Shown here: piece after piece, positions 42,193-51,437 of the stretch | Layout of the letters: each line of letters starts with the position of its first letter | Numbering within the stretch: position 1 is the stretch's first letter | Source: an uncultured Alphaproteobacteria bacterium | GTDB taxonomy: Bacteria; Pseudomonadota; Alphaproteobacteria; Rs-D84 | Reading direction: 5' to 3' | NCBI GenBank assembly: GCA_947053455.1 | Contig: CAMRSV010000004.1 | Span: 1-64,000, forward strand | Length of the DNA: 64,000 nucleotides | Translations under genes and position numbers: made by a program | Notes under the pieces: model-generated | Database searches by the model: none | Told to the model about the DNA's origin: nothing | Seen by the model: only the letters and a program-made list of their open reading frames with translations

Positions 42193-43590
42193 ATGCCGGC
42201 AAAAGAGAAATGGATTTTAGAAGAGGCAAAATACAAAGACATTAGCGGTGGCTTTGAATATACTGTATTACATAAAGTGGGTGATACTGAATACCTGTCT
42301 GGAACACTTCACAGCGCTTTGGTGGAATGGGAAGCCTTCAAAGATGTTGAAAGTATGGCGTATTTTGTGGCACTGTTATTATCAAATCGGGTGTTGGTTG
42401 AAGTTAATCTGTTATCAGCAGAGATTTTTCCGGAACTTGAACAATCCAAACTATTACAATTTACGCCGGGAATACTACAGACACCGACCTTTCTGTATAC
42501 TGATTTTAATGATGCAATGGCCGTGCCGGTGGTTCGTGATATAGATGCAGGCGTTGGTCCATGTTTATCTATGTTTACCGCTGCGTCAGAATTGCGTGAA
42601 ATTCCAGACTTGGATAAGCGGATATTTATGTATGTTGATTTTAGAGGCGTTTTGGATTGGCTGCGTCAACATGCATCTGAGATTAAATCTGTTGCATTTG
42701 ATTGTATGTCGAATGCGCCGTTGGTTATGCCGTTGAATGATTTGTTAGAAAGAGTGGGCAAGTATCAAGAATTTATAAAAAATTATGACGGCCCGAATGC
42801 TATCAGCGAATTGCGACAGATATCATTAGCCAAACATTGCAAAAGAAAATCTAAGAAGGATGGTATGATGACTAATATAGAAAACACTATGAAAAAGCTT
42901 ATGGACTTGGCGCAAAAAGCTTTGTGTATTCGTGATAATACCAAAGGCGCATTGGATGGAAAGTTCTTAGAATCGATTTTTCATGATAAGAAGTGGCGCA
43001 AAGTGGAATTGCAAGATAAATTGGAAATGCTGGCTAAGATATATTCAGTTTCCCGAACGGTTAAGTTAGATAAAATGGTTAAGGCTGTTGCTGATAAGAC
43101 AGATTTATTTGTTAAAGGATATGCTAAAAATGATTATGTGCCAAGCAAGGAACTTGAGTCTTTATTGATGACAACAAAATGTGGGACAATGCCAACTCGT
43201 AACAAGATTGTGTCCTGTATGTCTAAATATGGATATTATATCAGCAAGTTTAATTTTCCAATATACGACAAATATGCTCGTGAAGGATTGGCCAAATTTA
43301 TAACCAACCATCCGGAATTGAGTATAGGCAAATATGTGGGCAAATGTCCGGAGATGAAATTTTTTTCACAATATGGTGATTTGTTGCGTTTGTTACACAA
43401 ATCCGGGATAAAAGCTGAAGAGTCGACTTTAATTGATAATTTGGACGCATTTTTCTGGTTGTATGGCATCATGCAATCTATAGAGAAGTCGCAAAATACA
43501 AATACAAAATTTTGGTGGAGTGGCACATGTGGCTATATGGGGGATAGTTTAGATTGGTATAACAAAGCGAAAGAATTTATGGGTGACTGA
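42193..43590 (+). CDS. Uncharacterised island protein with possible SseB-like N-terminus
   Basis: 465 residues. Around residues 90-190 the pattern TPTFLYTDFNDAM ... FMYVDFRGVLDWLRQHASEIKSVAFDCMSNAPLVMPLNDLLE loosely resembles SseB-type domains. The C-terminal part (from 220) is helical and Lys-rich with an aromatic end. No catalytic motif. Same strand and AT-rich composition as the 41635 gene, so probably the same transcript, closed by the terminator at 43630. Confidence 0.5.
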   Translation: MPAKEKWILEEAKYKDISGGFEYTVLHKVGDTEYLSGTLHSALVEWEAFKDVESMAYFVALLLSNRVLVEVNLLSAEIFPELEQSKLLQFTPGILQTPTFLYTDFNDAMAVPVVRDIDAGVGPCLSMFTAASELREIPDLDKRIFMYVDFRGVLDWLRQHASEIKSVAFDCMSNAPLVMPLNDLLERVGKYQEFIKNYDGPNAISELRQISLAKHCKRKSKKDGMMTNIENTMKKLMDLAQKALCIRDNTKGALDGKFLESIFHDKKWRKVELQDKLEMLAKIYSVSRTVKLDKMVKAVADKTDLFVKGYAKNDYVPSKELESLLMTTKCGTMPTRNKIVSCMSKYGYYISKFNFPIYDKYAREGLAKFITNHPELSIGKYVGKCPEMKFFSQYGDLLRLLHKSGIKAEESTLIDNLDAFFWLYGIMQSIEKSQNTNTKFWWSGTCGYMGDSLDWYNKAKEFMGD

Positions 43591-43629
43591 TAGAACTGCT
43601 GCGTTTCTAGAAATCCCAGGTAAAGAATA

Positions 43630-43661
43630 ATCTAAAACGCCCCAACGTGTAAGTCGTGGGG
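43630..43661. terminator. Bidirectional terminator
   Basis: AACGCCCCA / TGGGGCGTT hairpin with flanking A and T runs, between convergent genes ending at 43590 and 43673. Confidence 0.75.
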
Positions 43662-43672
43662 CGTTTGTCTTT

Positions 43673-45106
43673 CTATTGCTGCATCGCGTAATTTATGCAC
43701 TGGGTTAATGCGTCAACCTGGTCCTTATACCGACTGCCAGGGAAGCTGAGTAGTTCTTTCTTGAACTCGGCCCACCAGTTCTGTTCTTCCTGTGGAAATT
43801 GCAAGGTGCCGTTTTCAATATACGCACTAACGCCCATCAGACGTGATGTTTTGTCGGCGTCTGGCTTTATTGGTTCTACATCAAACCCGTATCCGTTGCA
43901 GTCCCTTTGTGCGGATAGCATTTGTATCAATTGCGTTCCGCTGGCCTTGTCCTCTATCAGAAGTTTAACTAATCCGCCGCCACCTTTTTCATATCGCCAT
44001 TTGTAGTATAATGCCATTACTTGTCTGATTAACTCTGGCATTTCCCATTTGCCGCGAACTACTTCCAACAGATAATACTTAAATGCGTTATTTTCGCGTG
44101 TCATCAGTACAACGCAACAGGCGGAGTAGGCATTTATTGCGCCTGCCTTATTCGCTGTGTCCCAGCTTAAGAATATTCGGCAATATTTAATCGGGTCTAT
44201 ATTCTCTGCTTGCTCTTTTGTATAATAATGCAACCAAGACTCTTTGACGATGCCGCCTTCTAGTGGGCATGGTTCTTGTTGATATTGCGCGGACCAGACG
44301 TATGTTCCCAGTTCTAGGCGTTTGGATTCTATTATTTCCATAGGCATACGACTGGGGTTCAATGGTCGCCCCATCGCGCGATGAAATACCTTTGACCCAA
44401 CCGTCCAAGTTTCATCAGTCATAGCGACTTCTGGTATTTTTATATGTACCCAATCGTTTGAGTTTTCCAATAGATAGCCGGTCAAATCGTTTTCGTGCAC
44501 ACGCTGCATAATCAATATGATTGTTCCGTTTTTCGGATCGTCAAGGCGGCTCAGCATAGTGTTTTGATACCACTCGTTGACTTTGTTTATGGCGGATTCG
44601 CTGCTGACATCTGATGGCTTAATCGGGTCATCGATAATAATGACATTCCCGCCACGGCCGGTCATTGTTCCGTCCACAGATGATGTGTATCGTCCGCCCC
44701 GCGCGGTTGTGTTAAAATCGCCGGGCGTGGAACGATTTTTAGAAATGATGGTGCGCGGAAATATTCGCCGATACCATTCAGATTCCATAACGATTTTGCT
44801 ATCGCGCGCAAACTTTTCCGCCAGTTCGGCGGAATAAGATGCGCTAACAATGCGTTCCTTGGGATTATGTCCCAACAGCCATGTTGAATAGGCGACATTG
44901 ACGACAATGGATTTCAGGCTGCGCGGCGGCACGTTGATAATCAGGCGCTTTATTTCACCCCGACGTGCGCGTTCCAGGGTGTCGCACAGCACCTCCAGAT
45001 GCCAGTTGGGAATGAATTTCTCATTCCCAAGTTCATAAAAGACGCGTTGGACATAACTGTAAAAATCGTTGCGTAACAGCACGTCCAGTTCTTTGCGTTC
45101 AGACAT
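43673..45106 (-). CDS. Phage terminase large subunit
   Basis: 477 residues. ATPase motor with Walker-A-like VPPRSLKS (59-66), Walker B VIIIDD (155-160), coupling motif ILIMQRVHENDLTG, and nuclease domain beginning FLSWDTANK (first catalytic Asp) with a later IEDKASGTQL and DQVDALTQ. The type is that of TIGR01630-like terminases. No portal, capsid or tail gene follows, so this is a prophage remnant or a satellite-like cargo. Overlaps the upstream DUF5681 gene by 8 bases. Confidence 0.9.
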   Translation of the reverse strand: MSERKELDVLLRNDFYSYVQRVFYELGNEKFIPNWHLEVLCDTLERARRGEIKRLIINVPPRSLKSIVVNVAYSTWLLGHNPKERIVSASYSAELAEKFARDSKIVMESEWYRRIFPRTIISKNRSTPGDFNTTARGGRYTSSVDGTMTGRGGNVIIIDDPIKPSDVSSESAINKVNEWYQNTMLSRLDDPKNGTIILIMQRVHENDLTGYLLENSNDWVHIKIPEVAMTDETWTVGSKVFHRAMGRPLNPSRMPMEIIESKRLELGTYVWSAQYQQEPCPLEGGIVKESWLHYYTKEQAENIDPIKYCRIFLSWDTANKAGAINAYSACCVVLMTRENNAFKYYLLEVVRGKWEMPELIRQVMALYYKWRYEKGGGGLVKLLIEDKASGTQLIQMLSAQRDCNGYGFDVEPIKPDADKTSRLMGVSAYIENGTLQFPQEEQNWWAEFKKELLSFPGSRYKDQVDALTQCINYAMQQ

Positions 45107-45479
45107 CGATTTCCTCCTTGGTTTGTTCGGTTGTCAGGCGAGATTTTAGGTTTTCAAGAATAGCCTGGTCATTTGTTGATAAGGCCTCTCGCATGGCGTC
45201 CAAGTGCTCTTTTTCGGCATCCATTGCCAACATGTGCGGGAATATGTTTTGAATTGCCCGCAGGTCGCCTTTTACAGCGCGGTTAACCGCCTGCAACAGG
45301 ATGGCTGTTTGTTTGTCGATTTTTAACTGGCGGCCATCTTGGGTAATCAATATTTTTTGATGCAGCAATTCGCCCAACAGAGTATATGTATTTTGGCGCC
45401 CCTTTGGTCGGCCCTTTGGGTTGCCTGACTGGCCGGGTTTGAATTGTGTGGCGGTTGGTGGTAATTTATAGCCTGTCAT
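45099..45479 (-). CDS. DUF5681 protein, possible small terminase partner
   Basis: 126 residues from ATG 45479 (AGGAGA upstream). It has FKPGQSGNPKGRPKGR near the N-terminus, then an all-helical part (KQTAILLQAVNRAVKGDLRAIQNIFPHM). It sits between the methyltransferase (4-base overlap) and large terminase (8-base overlap), the usual place of a small terminase, so DNA recognition for packaging is plausible. The motif is shared with the short protein at 31563-31745. Confidence 0.7.
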   Translation of the reverse strand: MTGYKLPPTATQFKPGQSGNPKGRPKGRQNTYTLLGELLHQKILITQDGRQLKIDKQTAILLQAVNRAVKGDLRAIQNIFPHMLAMDAEKEHLDAMREALSTNDQAILENLKSRLTTEQTKEEIDV

Positions 45480-46735
45480 TTGATTTCTCCTATCTTTTCG
45501 GCTGTGCATCCGGTTAATGTTTCAAAGCGCTTGATTGTGACGTCACAGTATTTTTCTTCGAGTTCAATTCCGCGGCATACGCGTCCGGTCAGTTCGCACG
45601 CAATCAGCGTAGAACCAGAACCAAGGAAACAATCCAGAACGATGTCGCCGCGCCGCGTGACATCCAGTATCGCATCGCGCAGCATTGCGACCGGCTTTAC
45701 GGTCGGGTGCAGTTTCAGGTCGTCTTTGCCCGCGCCGAACGCATTTGCACCGGCATAGTCCCAGACGTTCGTCCGATATCGCCCATGCGCGCCCAGTTCG
45801 ATATTATTGATGTGGGGCGCGGTGCCGGACTTATAGATAAAGCACAGTTCGTGCTTGCTGCGGTACAGACTGCCCATGCCGCCGTTGGTCTTGTTCCAGA
45901 CACAGATATTTTTGAAATCGTCATAGACGGCCGCGCCGGCGGTGGTAATTTCGCCAACGTGCTTCCAGTCCATAAACAGGTAATGCAGGGCACCGTTCAC
46001 GGAATATTCCTTGGCGTGCCGCATAAAGGTAGTCAGGAACTCTGTGAACTCGGCCGGTGTCATCTCGCCCGATGCCATGGCAAACTCATCGTGCTTGATT
46101 TTGCCCATGGATCCGATGTTCCGGACCTTTACGTTATACGGCGCATCGGTCAGAACCATTTGGGCGCGGCCGTCGCCCATAAGGGCGGCATAAGACTCGG
46201 CCATCAGCGCATCGCCACAGACGATTGTATGCCGCCCAAGTTTCCAAATGTCGCCGCGGTGGCACCGATGGTCTTCATCAGTCAACGCCGGAACAGCGTC
46301 CGCTTTCGGGTCGCTTGCCCCATCGCCGTCCAGAATCAGGTCGATTTCGGCTGTCTCAAACCCGGTGATTTCCAGATTGAAATCCAGGTCAAGGTTGCTT
46401 AACTCGCTGAATTCCAGATTCAGCAACTCGATACTCCATTTACCAAGTTCGGTCAGCTTGTTGTCTGCGATACGATACGCGCGCTTCTGGGCGTCTGTCA
46501 GATGCGACAGGATTATCGCCGGAACCTCGGTCATACCGGCATCCTGGGCCGCAGCTACGCGCCCATGCCCGGCAATGATTTCCAGATTCTCGTCCAGCAA
46601 TACCGGATTGATAAACCCGAACTCGCGGATAGATTCGCGTATCTTCGCCACCTGGGCACGGTTATGCAACTTCGGATTGTTTTTATACGCCCGAATGTCG
46701 GTTAGTTTGATGGTTTGTATAGTCAAATCTTTCAT
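45476..46735 (-). CDS. ParB-domain DNA methyltransferase (phage type)
   Basis: 419 residues. N-terminal ParB/Srx-like domain (IKLTDIRAYKNNPKLHNRAQVAKI, IAGHGRVAAAQ at 54-64) followed by a beta-class amino-methyltransferase with motif IV DAPY at 197-200 (usually DPPY) and SAM motif DCFLGSGSTLIACE near 375. It is the typical prophage adenine/cytosine-N4 modification enzyme found with terminases. Start of a three-gene phage packaging operon. Confidence 0.88.
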   Translation of the reverse strand: MKDLTIQTIKLTDIRAYKNNPKLHNRAQVAKIRESIREFGFINPVLLDENLEIIAGHGRVAAAQDAGMTEVPAIILSHLTDAQKRAYRIADNKLTELGKWSIELLNLEFSELSNLDLDFNLEITGFETAEIDLILDGDGASDPKADAVPALTDEDHRCHRGDIWKLGRHTIVCGDALMAESYAALMGDGRAQMVLTDAPYNVKVRNIGSMGKIKHDEFAMASGEMTPAEFTEFLTTFMRHAKEYSVNGALHYLFMDWKHVGEITTAGAAVYDDFKNICVWNKTNGGMGSLYRSKHELCFIYKSGTAPHINNIELGAHGRYRTNVWDYAGANAFGAGKDDLKLHPTVKPVAMLRDAILDVTRRGDIVLDCFLGSGSTLIACELTGRVCRGIELEEKYCDVTIKRFETLTGCTAEKIGEIK

Positions 46736-46926
46736 AGATTTTTCTTTTTGTTGTTTGTTTATCTTCCCTATAAAATTTTTTATAGGGGCCTAACTGTTTA
46801 GGGAAAGTTAAAGTTTACTCAGGGCGCGCGCCCCAAAACTTTTAAACATTCCCCTTATTAGGCGATCTGAAAGTTTATGTTTTGAAATTCGCGTAAAAAC
46901 AATATGTTATAAAAATGTTTATCTGG

Positions 46927-46955
46927 TTGCGTATCGATTAAAAATCGGGTAAGGT
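46927..46955 (+). promoter_or_regulatory. Promoter of higBA with operator-like palindrome
   Basis: TTGCGT (46927-46932), 17-base spacer, TAAGGT (46950-46955). The spacer contains the palindrome CGATT-AAA-AATCG, a candidate HigA operator. The rest of 46736-46926 shows an AT-rich hairpin and no gene. Confidence 0.5.
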
Positions 46956-46976
46956 AGAGAGAAAAGTAGAAGGAAA

Positions 46977-47258
46977 ATGATAAAGTCATTTAACTGTCGC
47001 GAGACGGAAAAGATTTTTAATGGTGAACGTTCTCGGAAATTTCCGGCTGATATTCAAAAGCGGGCATTTCAGAAGTTGGCTATGCTTGATGCGTCCGAAC
47101 ACGTGGATGATTTGCGTATCCCGCCATCAAATATGTTGGAAACGCTATCTGGTGATCGTAAAGGGCAGTGGAGTATTCGTATAAATCATAAATATAGAAT
47201 ATGTTTTGTTTGGAATGAGAACGAAGTCAATAATGTAGAGATAGTCGAATATCATTAA
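46977..47258 (+). CDS. higB: HigB-type toxin (RelE/ParE superfamily mRNA interferase)
   Basis: 93 residues, full length for HigB. Pattern FKxxxTExIFxGxRSRKFPADIQKRAFQKLAMLDA..., then DLRIPPSNMLETLSGDRKGQWSIRINHKYRICFVW, the conserved HigB core with RNA-contacting basic residues. Ribosome-dependent mRNA cleavage is expected. Toxin-first order with higA downstream is normal for this family. Confidence 0.88.
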   Translation: MIKSFNCRETEKIFNGERSRKFPADIQKRAFQKLAMLDASEHVDDLRIPPSNMLETLSGDRKGQWSIRINHKYRICFVWNENEVNNVEIVEYH

Positions 47259-47262
47259 TCTC

Positions 47263-47291
47263 TTGACTTTGATTATTATCTGTTATATAAT
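47263..47291 (+). promoter_or_regulatory. Separate promoter for higA
   Basis: TTGACT (47263-47268), 17-base spacer, TATAAT (47286-47291), placed between toxin and antitoxin. An interrupted TTATCT..AGATAA inverted repeat spans the -10 box and may be an operator. Confidence 0.6.
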
Positions 47292-47315
47292 ACATAATAG
47301 ATAAAGGGGTTGACC

Positions 47316-47645
47316 ATGACAGCGTATATAGATATTGATCATGTTGGTATCGTATTGAAAGAAGAATTTATGGAACCACTGGGGTTATCTATGAATGCGT
47401 TGGCGCGCGCTATTGACGTTCCGGCCAATTATATTCATGGTATTGTGCATGGAACGCGCGGAATCTCTGCGGCGTTGGATTTGCGCCTTACGCGTTATTT
47501 TGGTTTGTCTCAAGGTTATTTTCTGCGTATTCAGACACATTATGATATGGTCTTGGCCAAACGTGATATTTCAATGGAATCCTTGAACAAGATTGTCCCC
47601 TTAAATCGTCCAGACAATGGCGAACTTAATGTGGCGGTGATGTAG
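47316..47645 (+). CDS. higA: HigA-type antitoxin, XRE family
   Basis: 109 residues from ATG 47316 after AAAGGGG. HTH in MNALARAIDVPANYIHGIVHGTRGISAALDLRLTRYFGLS, the HigA/VapA signature. Neutralises HigB and represses the operon. Its own promoter lies in the gap after higB, which could keep antitoxin in excess. Confidence 0.88.
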   Translation: MTAYIDIDHVGIVLKEEFMEPLGLSMNALARAIDVPANYIHGIVHGTRGISAALDLRLTRYFGLSQGYFLRIQTHYDMVLAKRDISMESLNKIVPLNRPDNGELNVAVM

Positions 47646-47646
47646 A

Positions 47647-48072
47647 TTACAAATTCACAATCTCAATATCTGGGAATTGGGCTGCGATGTGTTCGGCGGC
47701 GAGGCGGCGGTGGCATTGTGTGGCGGATTTTTCTGTACATAGCAAGCAGATTCGGTCAATGGTGTCCGGCGTTAGCCCTGCGGCCGGATGGCGCGCGGTC
47801 AGTAATTCCCGATACATACGTTCATAATCAGGCCAGGTAATGCGGCCGTCTTTATAGCCGGCCAAGATTTCGGTCGTTGGGGCGAATTCCGGGTGGTATT
47901 CATAACGCGTGCCCAGTGTTGTGGCCAGATTTTCGCCACTGTAAAACGACACATGGGTGCTGGTGCGCCATTGGCGTATGTCCCACATCGCACGGACGCG
48001 CACAGCGTTTAATACATCCATAAACGCGTCCGGAGTCTTGCCGCTAAAACCAATTGTGAATATCTTTGGCAT
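47647..48072 (-). CDS. DUF488 family protein
   Basis: 141 residues. IFTIGFSGKTPDAFMDVL at the start, DIRQWR, and a C-terminal CLLCTEKSATQCHRRLAAEHI, the cysteine motif of DUF488. Function unknown; often in islands. The last 22 codons have a diverged duplicate at 55826-55893 fused to a toxin fragment. Two bases separate it from the Fic gene upstream. Confidence 0.82.
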   Translation of the reverse strand: MPKIFTIGFSGKTPDAFMDVLNAVRVRAMWDIRQWRTSTHVSFYSGENLATTLGTRYEYHPEFAPTTEILAGYKDGRITWPDYERMYRELLTARHPAAGLTPDTIDRICLLCTEKSATQCHRRLAAEHIAAQFPDIEIVNL

Positions 48073-48074
48073 TG

Positions 48075-49133
48075 TTATTTATTCAAAACATAAACTGTTC
48101 CGCGGGTGGTGCCGTGTTTGATAATAAGACCGCGTTTAACCAAAACTTGCACCGCCTTGCGGATTGTTTCTGGATTCTTGTCGATTGCGGATACGATTTG
48201 TGGCATGCTTAATCCCGATGCGTTTTCAAACAGAGCCAGAATTTCGCTTTGTGTGGCGGATAACTTGGCGATGCTGGTACTGCGAACATGTGCGATTTTA
48301 TCTTCCAGCATACGTTTCTGCGTAACCAGAGAACGCACAAAGAATGTCAACCAAGGCTCGTAATCAATACTGTCGCCCCAAATGGTCTTTTGCGTGCCAC
48401 GTAATGCGCGATAATAAGCATCTTTGGTGGCTTCTATAACAGATTCCATTGATGCGTATGGCATATATGTGTATCCGCTTTTCAGCATCAACATAATTGT
48501 TAATGCGCGCGACAGGCGACCGTTTCCATCTGTAAATGGATGGATGGACAGAAAGTGTATTACAAATATCCCGATTGTAATAATCGGGTGAAAGAACCGA
48601 TCGTCCAGCGTGTTATTCGTCCATTTGACGGTTTCTTCCATCAAGCGTGGCGTATCAAAAGGCGAGGTGGTTTCAAATATAGAGCCGATTTCATGACCGT
48701 TCGCATCAAATGCCGCAACCCGGTTACTGTCTTTTTTGTATTCACCACGGTGACGCGCATCCTTGTCAGAGTAGTTCAGTAAAATCTTATGCAATTGTTT
48801 GATATAATTCTCGCTTAACGGGATTGTTGCGTAATTTTCAAATATCGTGTTGACCAGGTCGGAATAGCCTGCAACCTCTTGCTGGTCACGGGTGGTAAAC
48901 GACTGCTGATTGATATTGGCGAACAGGGCCTCTATCTCGGCATCGGTCATACGGTTACCCTCGATGCGGTTGGATGAGCCGACAGATTCTATTGTGGCTA
49001 CCCGGCGCATAACCCGCAAATCGTCGGCAGACAGGCGCACCGCACCACCGGCCCATGCACCGTTAAAAGCATCAATTTCGGCAATATTGTTCAGTATTTC
49101 AGGTGTTATGACAATGTCACGATTATTTGGCAT
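48075..49133 (-). CDS. Fic family protein, class II (self-inhibited) with winged helix
   Basis: 352 residues. Fic core HPFTDGNGR at 198-206 is intact, so AMP transfer or a similar modification is possible. The N-terminal inhibitory motif S54-x-x-x-E58-G matches class II autoinhibition. The C-terminus (290-350) is a winged-helix domain as in many bacterial Fic proteins. Targets unknown. Coupled with the DUF488 gene. Confidence 0.88.
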   Translation of the reverse strand: MPNNRDIVITPEILNNIAEIDAFNGAWAGGAVRLSADDLRVMRRVATIESVGSSNRIEGNRMTDAEIEALFANINQQSFTTRDQQEVAGYSDLVNTIFENYATIPLSENYIKQLHKILLNYSDKDARHRGEYKKDSNRVAAFDANGHEIGSIFETTSPFDTPRLMEETVKWTNNTLDDRFFHPIITIGIFVIHFLSIHPFTDGNGRLSRALTIMLMLKSGYTYMPYASMESVIEATKDAYYRALRGTQKTIWGDSIDYEPWLTFFVRSLVTQKRMLEDKIAHVRSTSIAKLSATQSEILALFENASGLSMPQIVSAIDKNPETIRKAVQVLVKRGLIIKHGTTRGTVYVLNK

Positions 49134-49338
49134 TTTGTGCGGCCTTTTTATGTTTGTTAATATTTTACCTAATATTACCAGATAATTCCCAGAAAGTCAA
49201 TATTTTTCCCAGAAAATTCCCAGATAATAAAAATATCATTATTTATGGGTTTGCTAATTACAAAGATGATGTTTTATGTTATTCTACGAAAAGTGACGCG
49301 CCGTGCGCGCCATTGGAATTGTTTTAGGTGGTATAAAT

Positions 49339-50079
49339 ATGGCGGTAAATTCAAATCTGGAATGGACGGACGCAACCTGGAATCCGATTGTCGGGTGCAC
49401 CAAATACAGCGACGGGTGCGCGAATTGTTATGCCGCGCCGATTGCAGAACGCCTGCATGCCCAGGGCGTACGCGGATATGAAAACGGGTTCCGTTTGACA
49501 TTGCGTCCGGAACGGCTGGAAATGCCATTGCATTGGGCAAAGCCGCGATTGGTATTTGTGGATTCTATGTGCGATTTATTCCACGCGGACGTTCCATTGG
49601 AATATATCCAGCGGGTCTTTGCCATTATGAAACGCGTGAATTGGCACGTATACACGATTTTGACCAAGCGGTCAGAGCGTTTGCGCGAACTGGCACCGCA
49701 CCTGGAATGGTTGCCGAATATTGTTATGGGTGTGACGATAGAATCAGACAAATACCGCCATCGCCTGGATGATTTAAAGGCAGTGCCGGCACAGATGAAA
49801 TACCTGTCGCTGGAACCGTTGTTGGGGCCGATAGAACGGTTGGATTTATCGGGCATAGATTGGGTGATTGTCGGCGGTGAATCCGGACCGAACGCGCGAC
49901 CTATGAATCCGGATTGGGTGCGCCAGATTCGCGACTGGACACTTGCCCAGGGTGCGGCATTCTGGTTCAAACAATACAGCGAATACGGTTGCGTCGGCAA
50001 TGTCCCCGAACCGATACTGGACGGTAAAAAATATAAACAATTTCCCGAATTTAAGCGCGGAACATTGGAATTGTTTTAA
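49339..50079 (+). CDS. DUF5131 (phage Gp37/Gp68 family) protein
   Basis: 246 residues from ATG 49339. Starts LEWTDATWNPIVGCTKYSDGCANCYA, the family signature with a CxxxxxxxCxxC set that probably binds an Fe-S cluster, then KPRLVFVDSMCDLFH, VHVYTILTKRSERL-like, and GGESGPNARP. Related to radical SAM folds. Found in phages and islands, function unknown. Divergent from the first Fic gene and 38 bases before the second. Confidence 0.85.
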   Translation: MAVNSNLEWTDATWNPIVGCTKYSDGCANCYAAPIAERLHAQGVRGYENGFRLTLRPERLEMPLHWAKPRLVFVDSMCDLFHADVPLEYIQRVFAIMKRVNWHVYTILTKRSERLRELAPHLEWLPNIVMGVTIESDKYRHRLDDLKAVPAQMKYLSLEPLLGPIERLDLSGIDWVIVGGESGPNARPMNPDWVRQIRDWTLAQGAAFWFKQYSEYGCVGNVPEPILDGKKYKQFPEFKRGTLELF

Positions 50080-50117
50080 TAGTGGCTTTTTATATAATTT
50101 CTATCTATAATCAGGAC

Positions 50118-51191
50118 ATGGTAAAGGCAACTGATTTTGTTAGTGAATACAAGACCGTGGGTGACCCGGGGAAGCGGGAAAAGGCCCGCAATTGGGATAT
50201 TGCCATTGGGTTGCAGCGGGTGGATGGACTGGCCCCGTCACGGTATCTGTACCAGGTGGCGCGCGATAATATCGATGGTAAAATTACCCATGCTGATGTT
50301 GCCAAAAGCCTGCATAAATACTATCAAACCGATGCCGGTCGGGCAGAGGCGCCTGATACGATGGAGGCCGACCAGGTTTCCAACCGCATTGCCGAATTGT
50401 TAGGCAATCCGTCATTTACCTTTGCGCCGACAACATTGTTGAGCATTCATGAATATCTGTTTCGCGACAGCCTGCCGGATGAATGGGTGGGACGTATTCG
50501 TGACAAGGATATTACCAAGCCAGAAAGCGCATTAAATGGCGATACGGTGCGTTATGCATGGCATGCCGATATTGAAAAGACATTGGAATATGATTTTGAT
50601 CGTGAACGGCGGTTTAGTTATGCGGGGCTGACCCCGCGTGCCCAGGCACACCATATCGCCGAATTTATATCTGGCATCTGGCAGATTCATCCGTTTCGTG
50701 AGGGCAATACCCGCACCACGGCTGTGTTTGCAATTAAATATCTGCGCAGCAAAGGATTTATGGCAGATAACGAACTGTTCAAAAACAATGCTGAATATTT
50801 CCGCAATGCGCTGGTTCGTGCCAATTACGAGAATGTAAACACCGGCGTTTCTCGTACCATGGACTATTTGTATCGGTTCTTTGGTAACCTGTTGCTGAGC
50901 GAAAATAACGTGCTGGATGCAGGCGATACGCATATAAATATCGCTAATAAAAATTTAAAAATTAGCGATATAATTAGCGATAAGTTGGATAAAACAACCA
51001 AGGTGTTTTTAGACACGATTATGCCAGTATTACAAAAAGATAGCGATATTAATGCCGCCACGGCCATGGAATTGACAGGCAAATCAGCCCAGCGTGTGCG
51101 CCAACTGTTTGCTGCATTGGTTGCATCGGGTGTGTTGGTTGCCGTGGGGCAAAACAAAGGTCGCCGTTATCGGTTGGCGATTGCCAAATAG
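50118..51191 (+). CDS. Fic family protein with VbhA-like N-terminal domain
   Basis: 357 residues from ATG 50118; a GTG at 50082 is also possible. Fic core HPFREGNTR at 191-199 (Asp to Glu and Gly to Thr changes relative to the consensus). Residues 20-68 resemble the antitoxin VbhA helix bundle, but the inhibitory S-x-x-x-E-G is L32-Q-R-V-D36-G, so inhibition may be weak or different. The C-terminus (310-355) is a winged-helix-like domain. Probable toxin or effector of the island. Confidence 0.8.
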   Translation: MVKATDFVSEYKTVGDPGKREKARNWDIAIGLQRVDGLAPSRYLYQVARDNIDGKITHADVAKSLHKYYQTDAGRAEAPDTMEADQVSNRIAELLGNPSFTFAPTTLLSIHEYLFRDSLPDEWVGRIRDKDITKPESALNGDTVRYAWHADIEKTLEYDFDRERRFSYAGLTPRAQAHHIAEFISGIWQIHPFREGNTRTTAVFAIKYLRSKGFMADNELFKNNAEYFRNALVRANYENVNTGVSRTMDYLYRFFGNLLLSENNVLDAGDTHINIANKNLKISDIISDKLDKTTKVFLDTIMPVLQKDSDINAATAMELTGKSAQRVRQLFAALVASGVLVAVGQNKGRRYRLAIAK

Positions 51192-51250
51192 TTTTCAAAT
51201 AATTAGCGATAAATGGGGCCATATACCTTGGCACGGGTGGGGTGGGGATG

Positions 51251-51400
51251 ATTCCCTGATGTGGGTGGGCAAAATCCCTGTTTTGTGAAATCAAATTCCC
51301 TGTTATTTTTGTGGGGGATTTTGTGAAAGTGGCGGAAATGCGGTGCGGCGGGCAAAAATGGGACCGCCGAAATGCCTCAAAATCCCTGTTAATCCCTGTA
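51251..51400 (+). repeat. Iteron-like ATCCCTGTT repeats at the right island end
   Basis: Five related decamers: ATTCCCTGAT 51251, AAATCCCTGT 51272, AATTCCCTGT 51295, AATCCCTGTT 51381, AATCCCTGTA 51391. All on the plus strand within 150 bases of the right boundary repeat, in the gene-free stretch 51192-51437. Candidate protein-binding sites for recombination or replication. Confidence 0.5.
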
Positions 51401-51437
51401 TTTTGTTGTATGGCGTTTGCCGTAGAATATTACCACA

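Noticed and set aside
45707-46402. A 231-codon plus-strand frame opposite the ParB-methyltransferase.
   Set aside because: The minus-strand gene has unmistakable family motifs; the antisense frame has none and no RBS.
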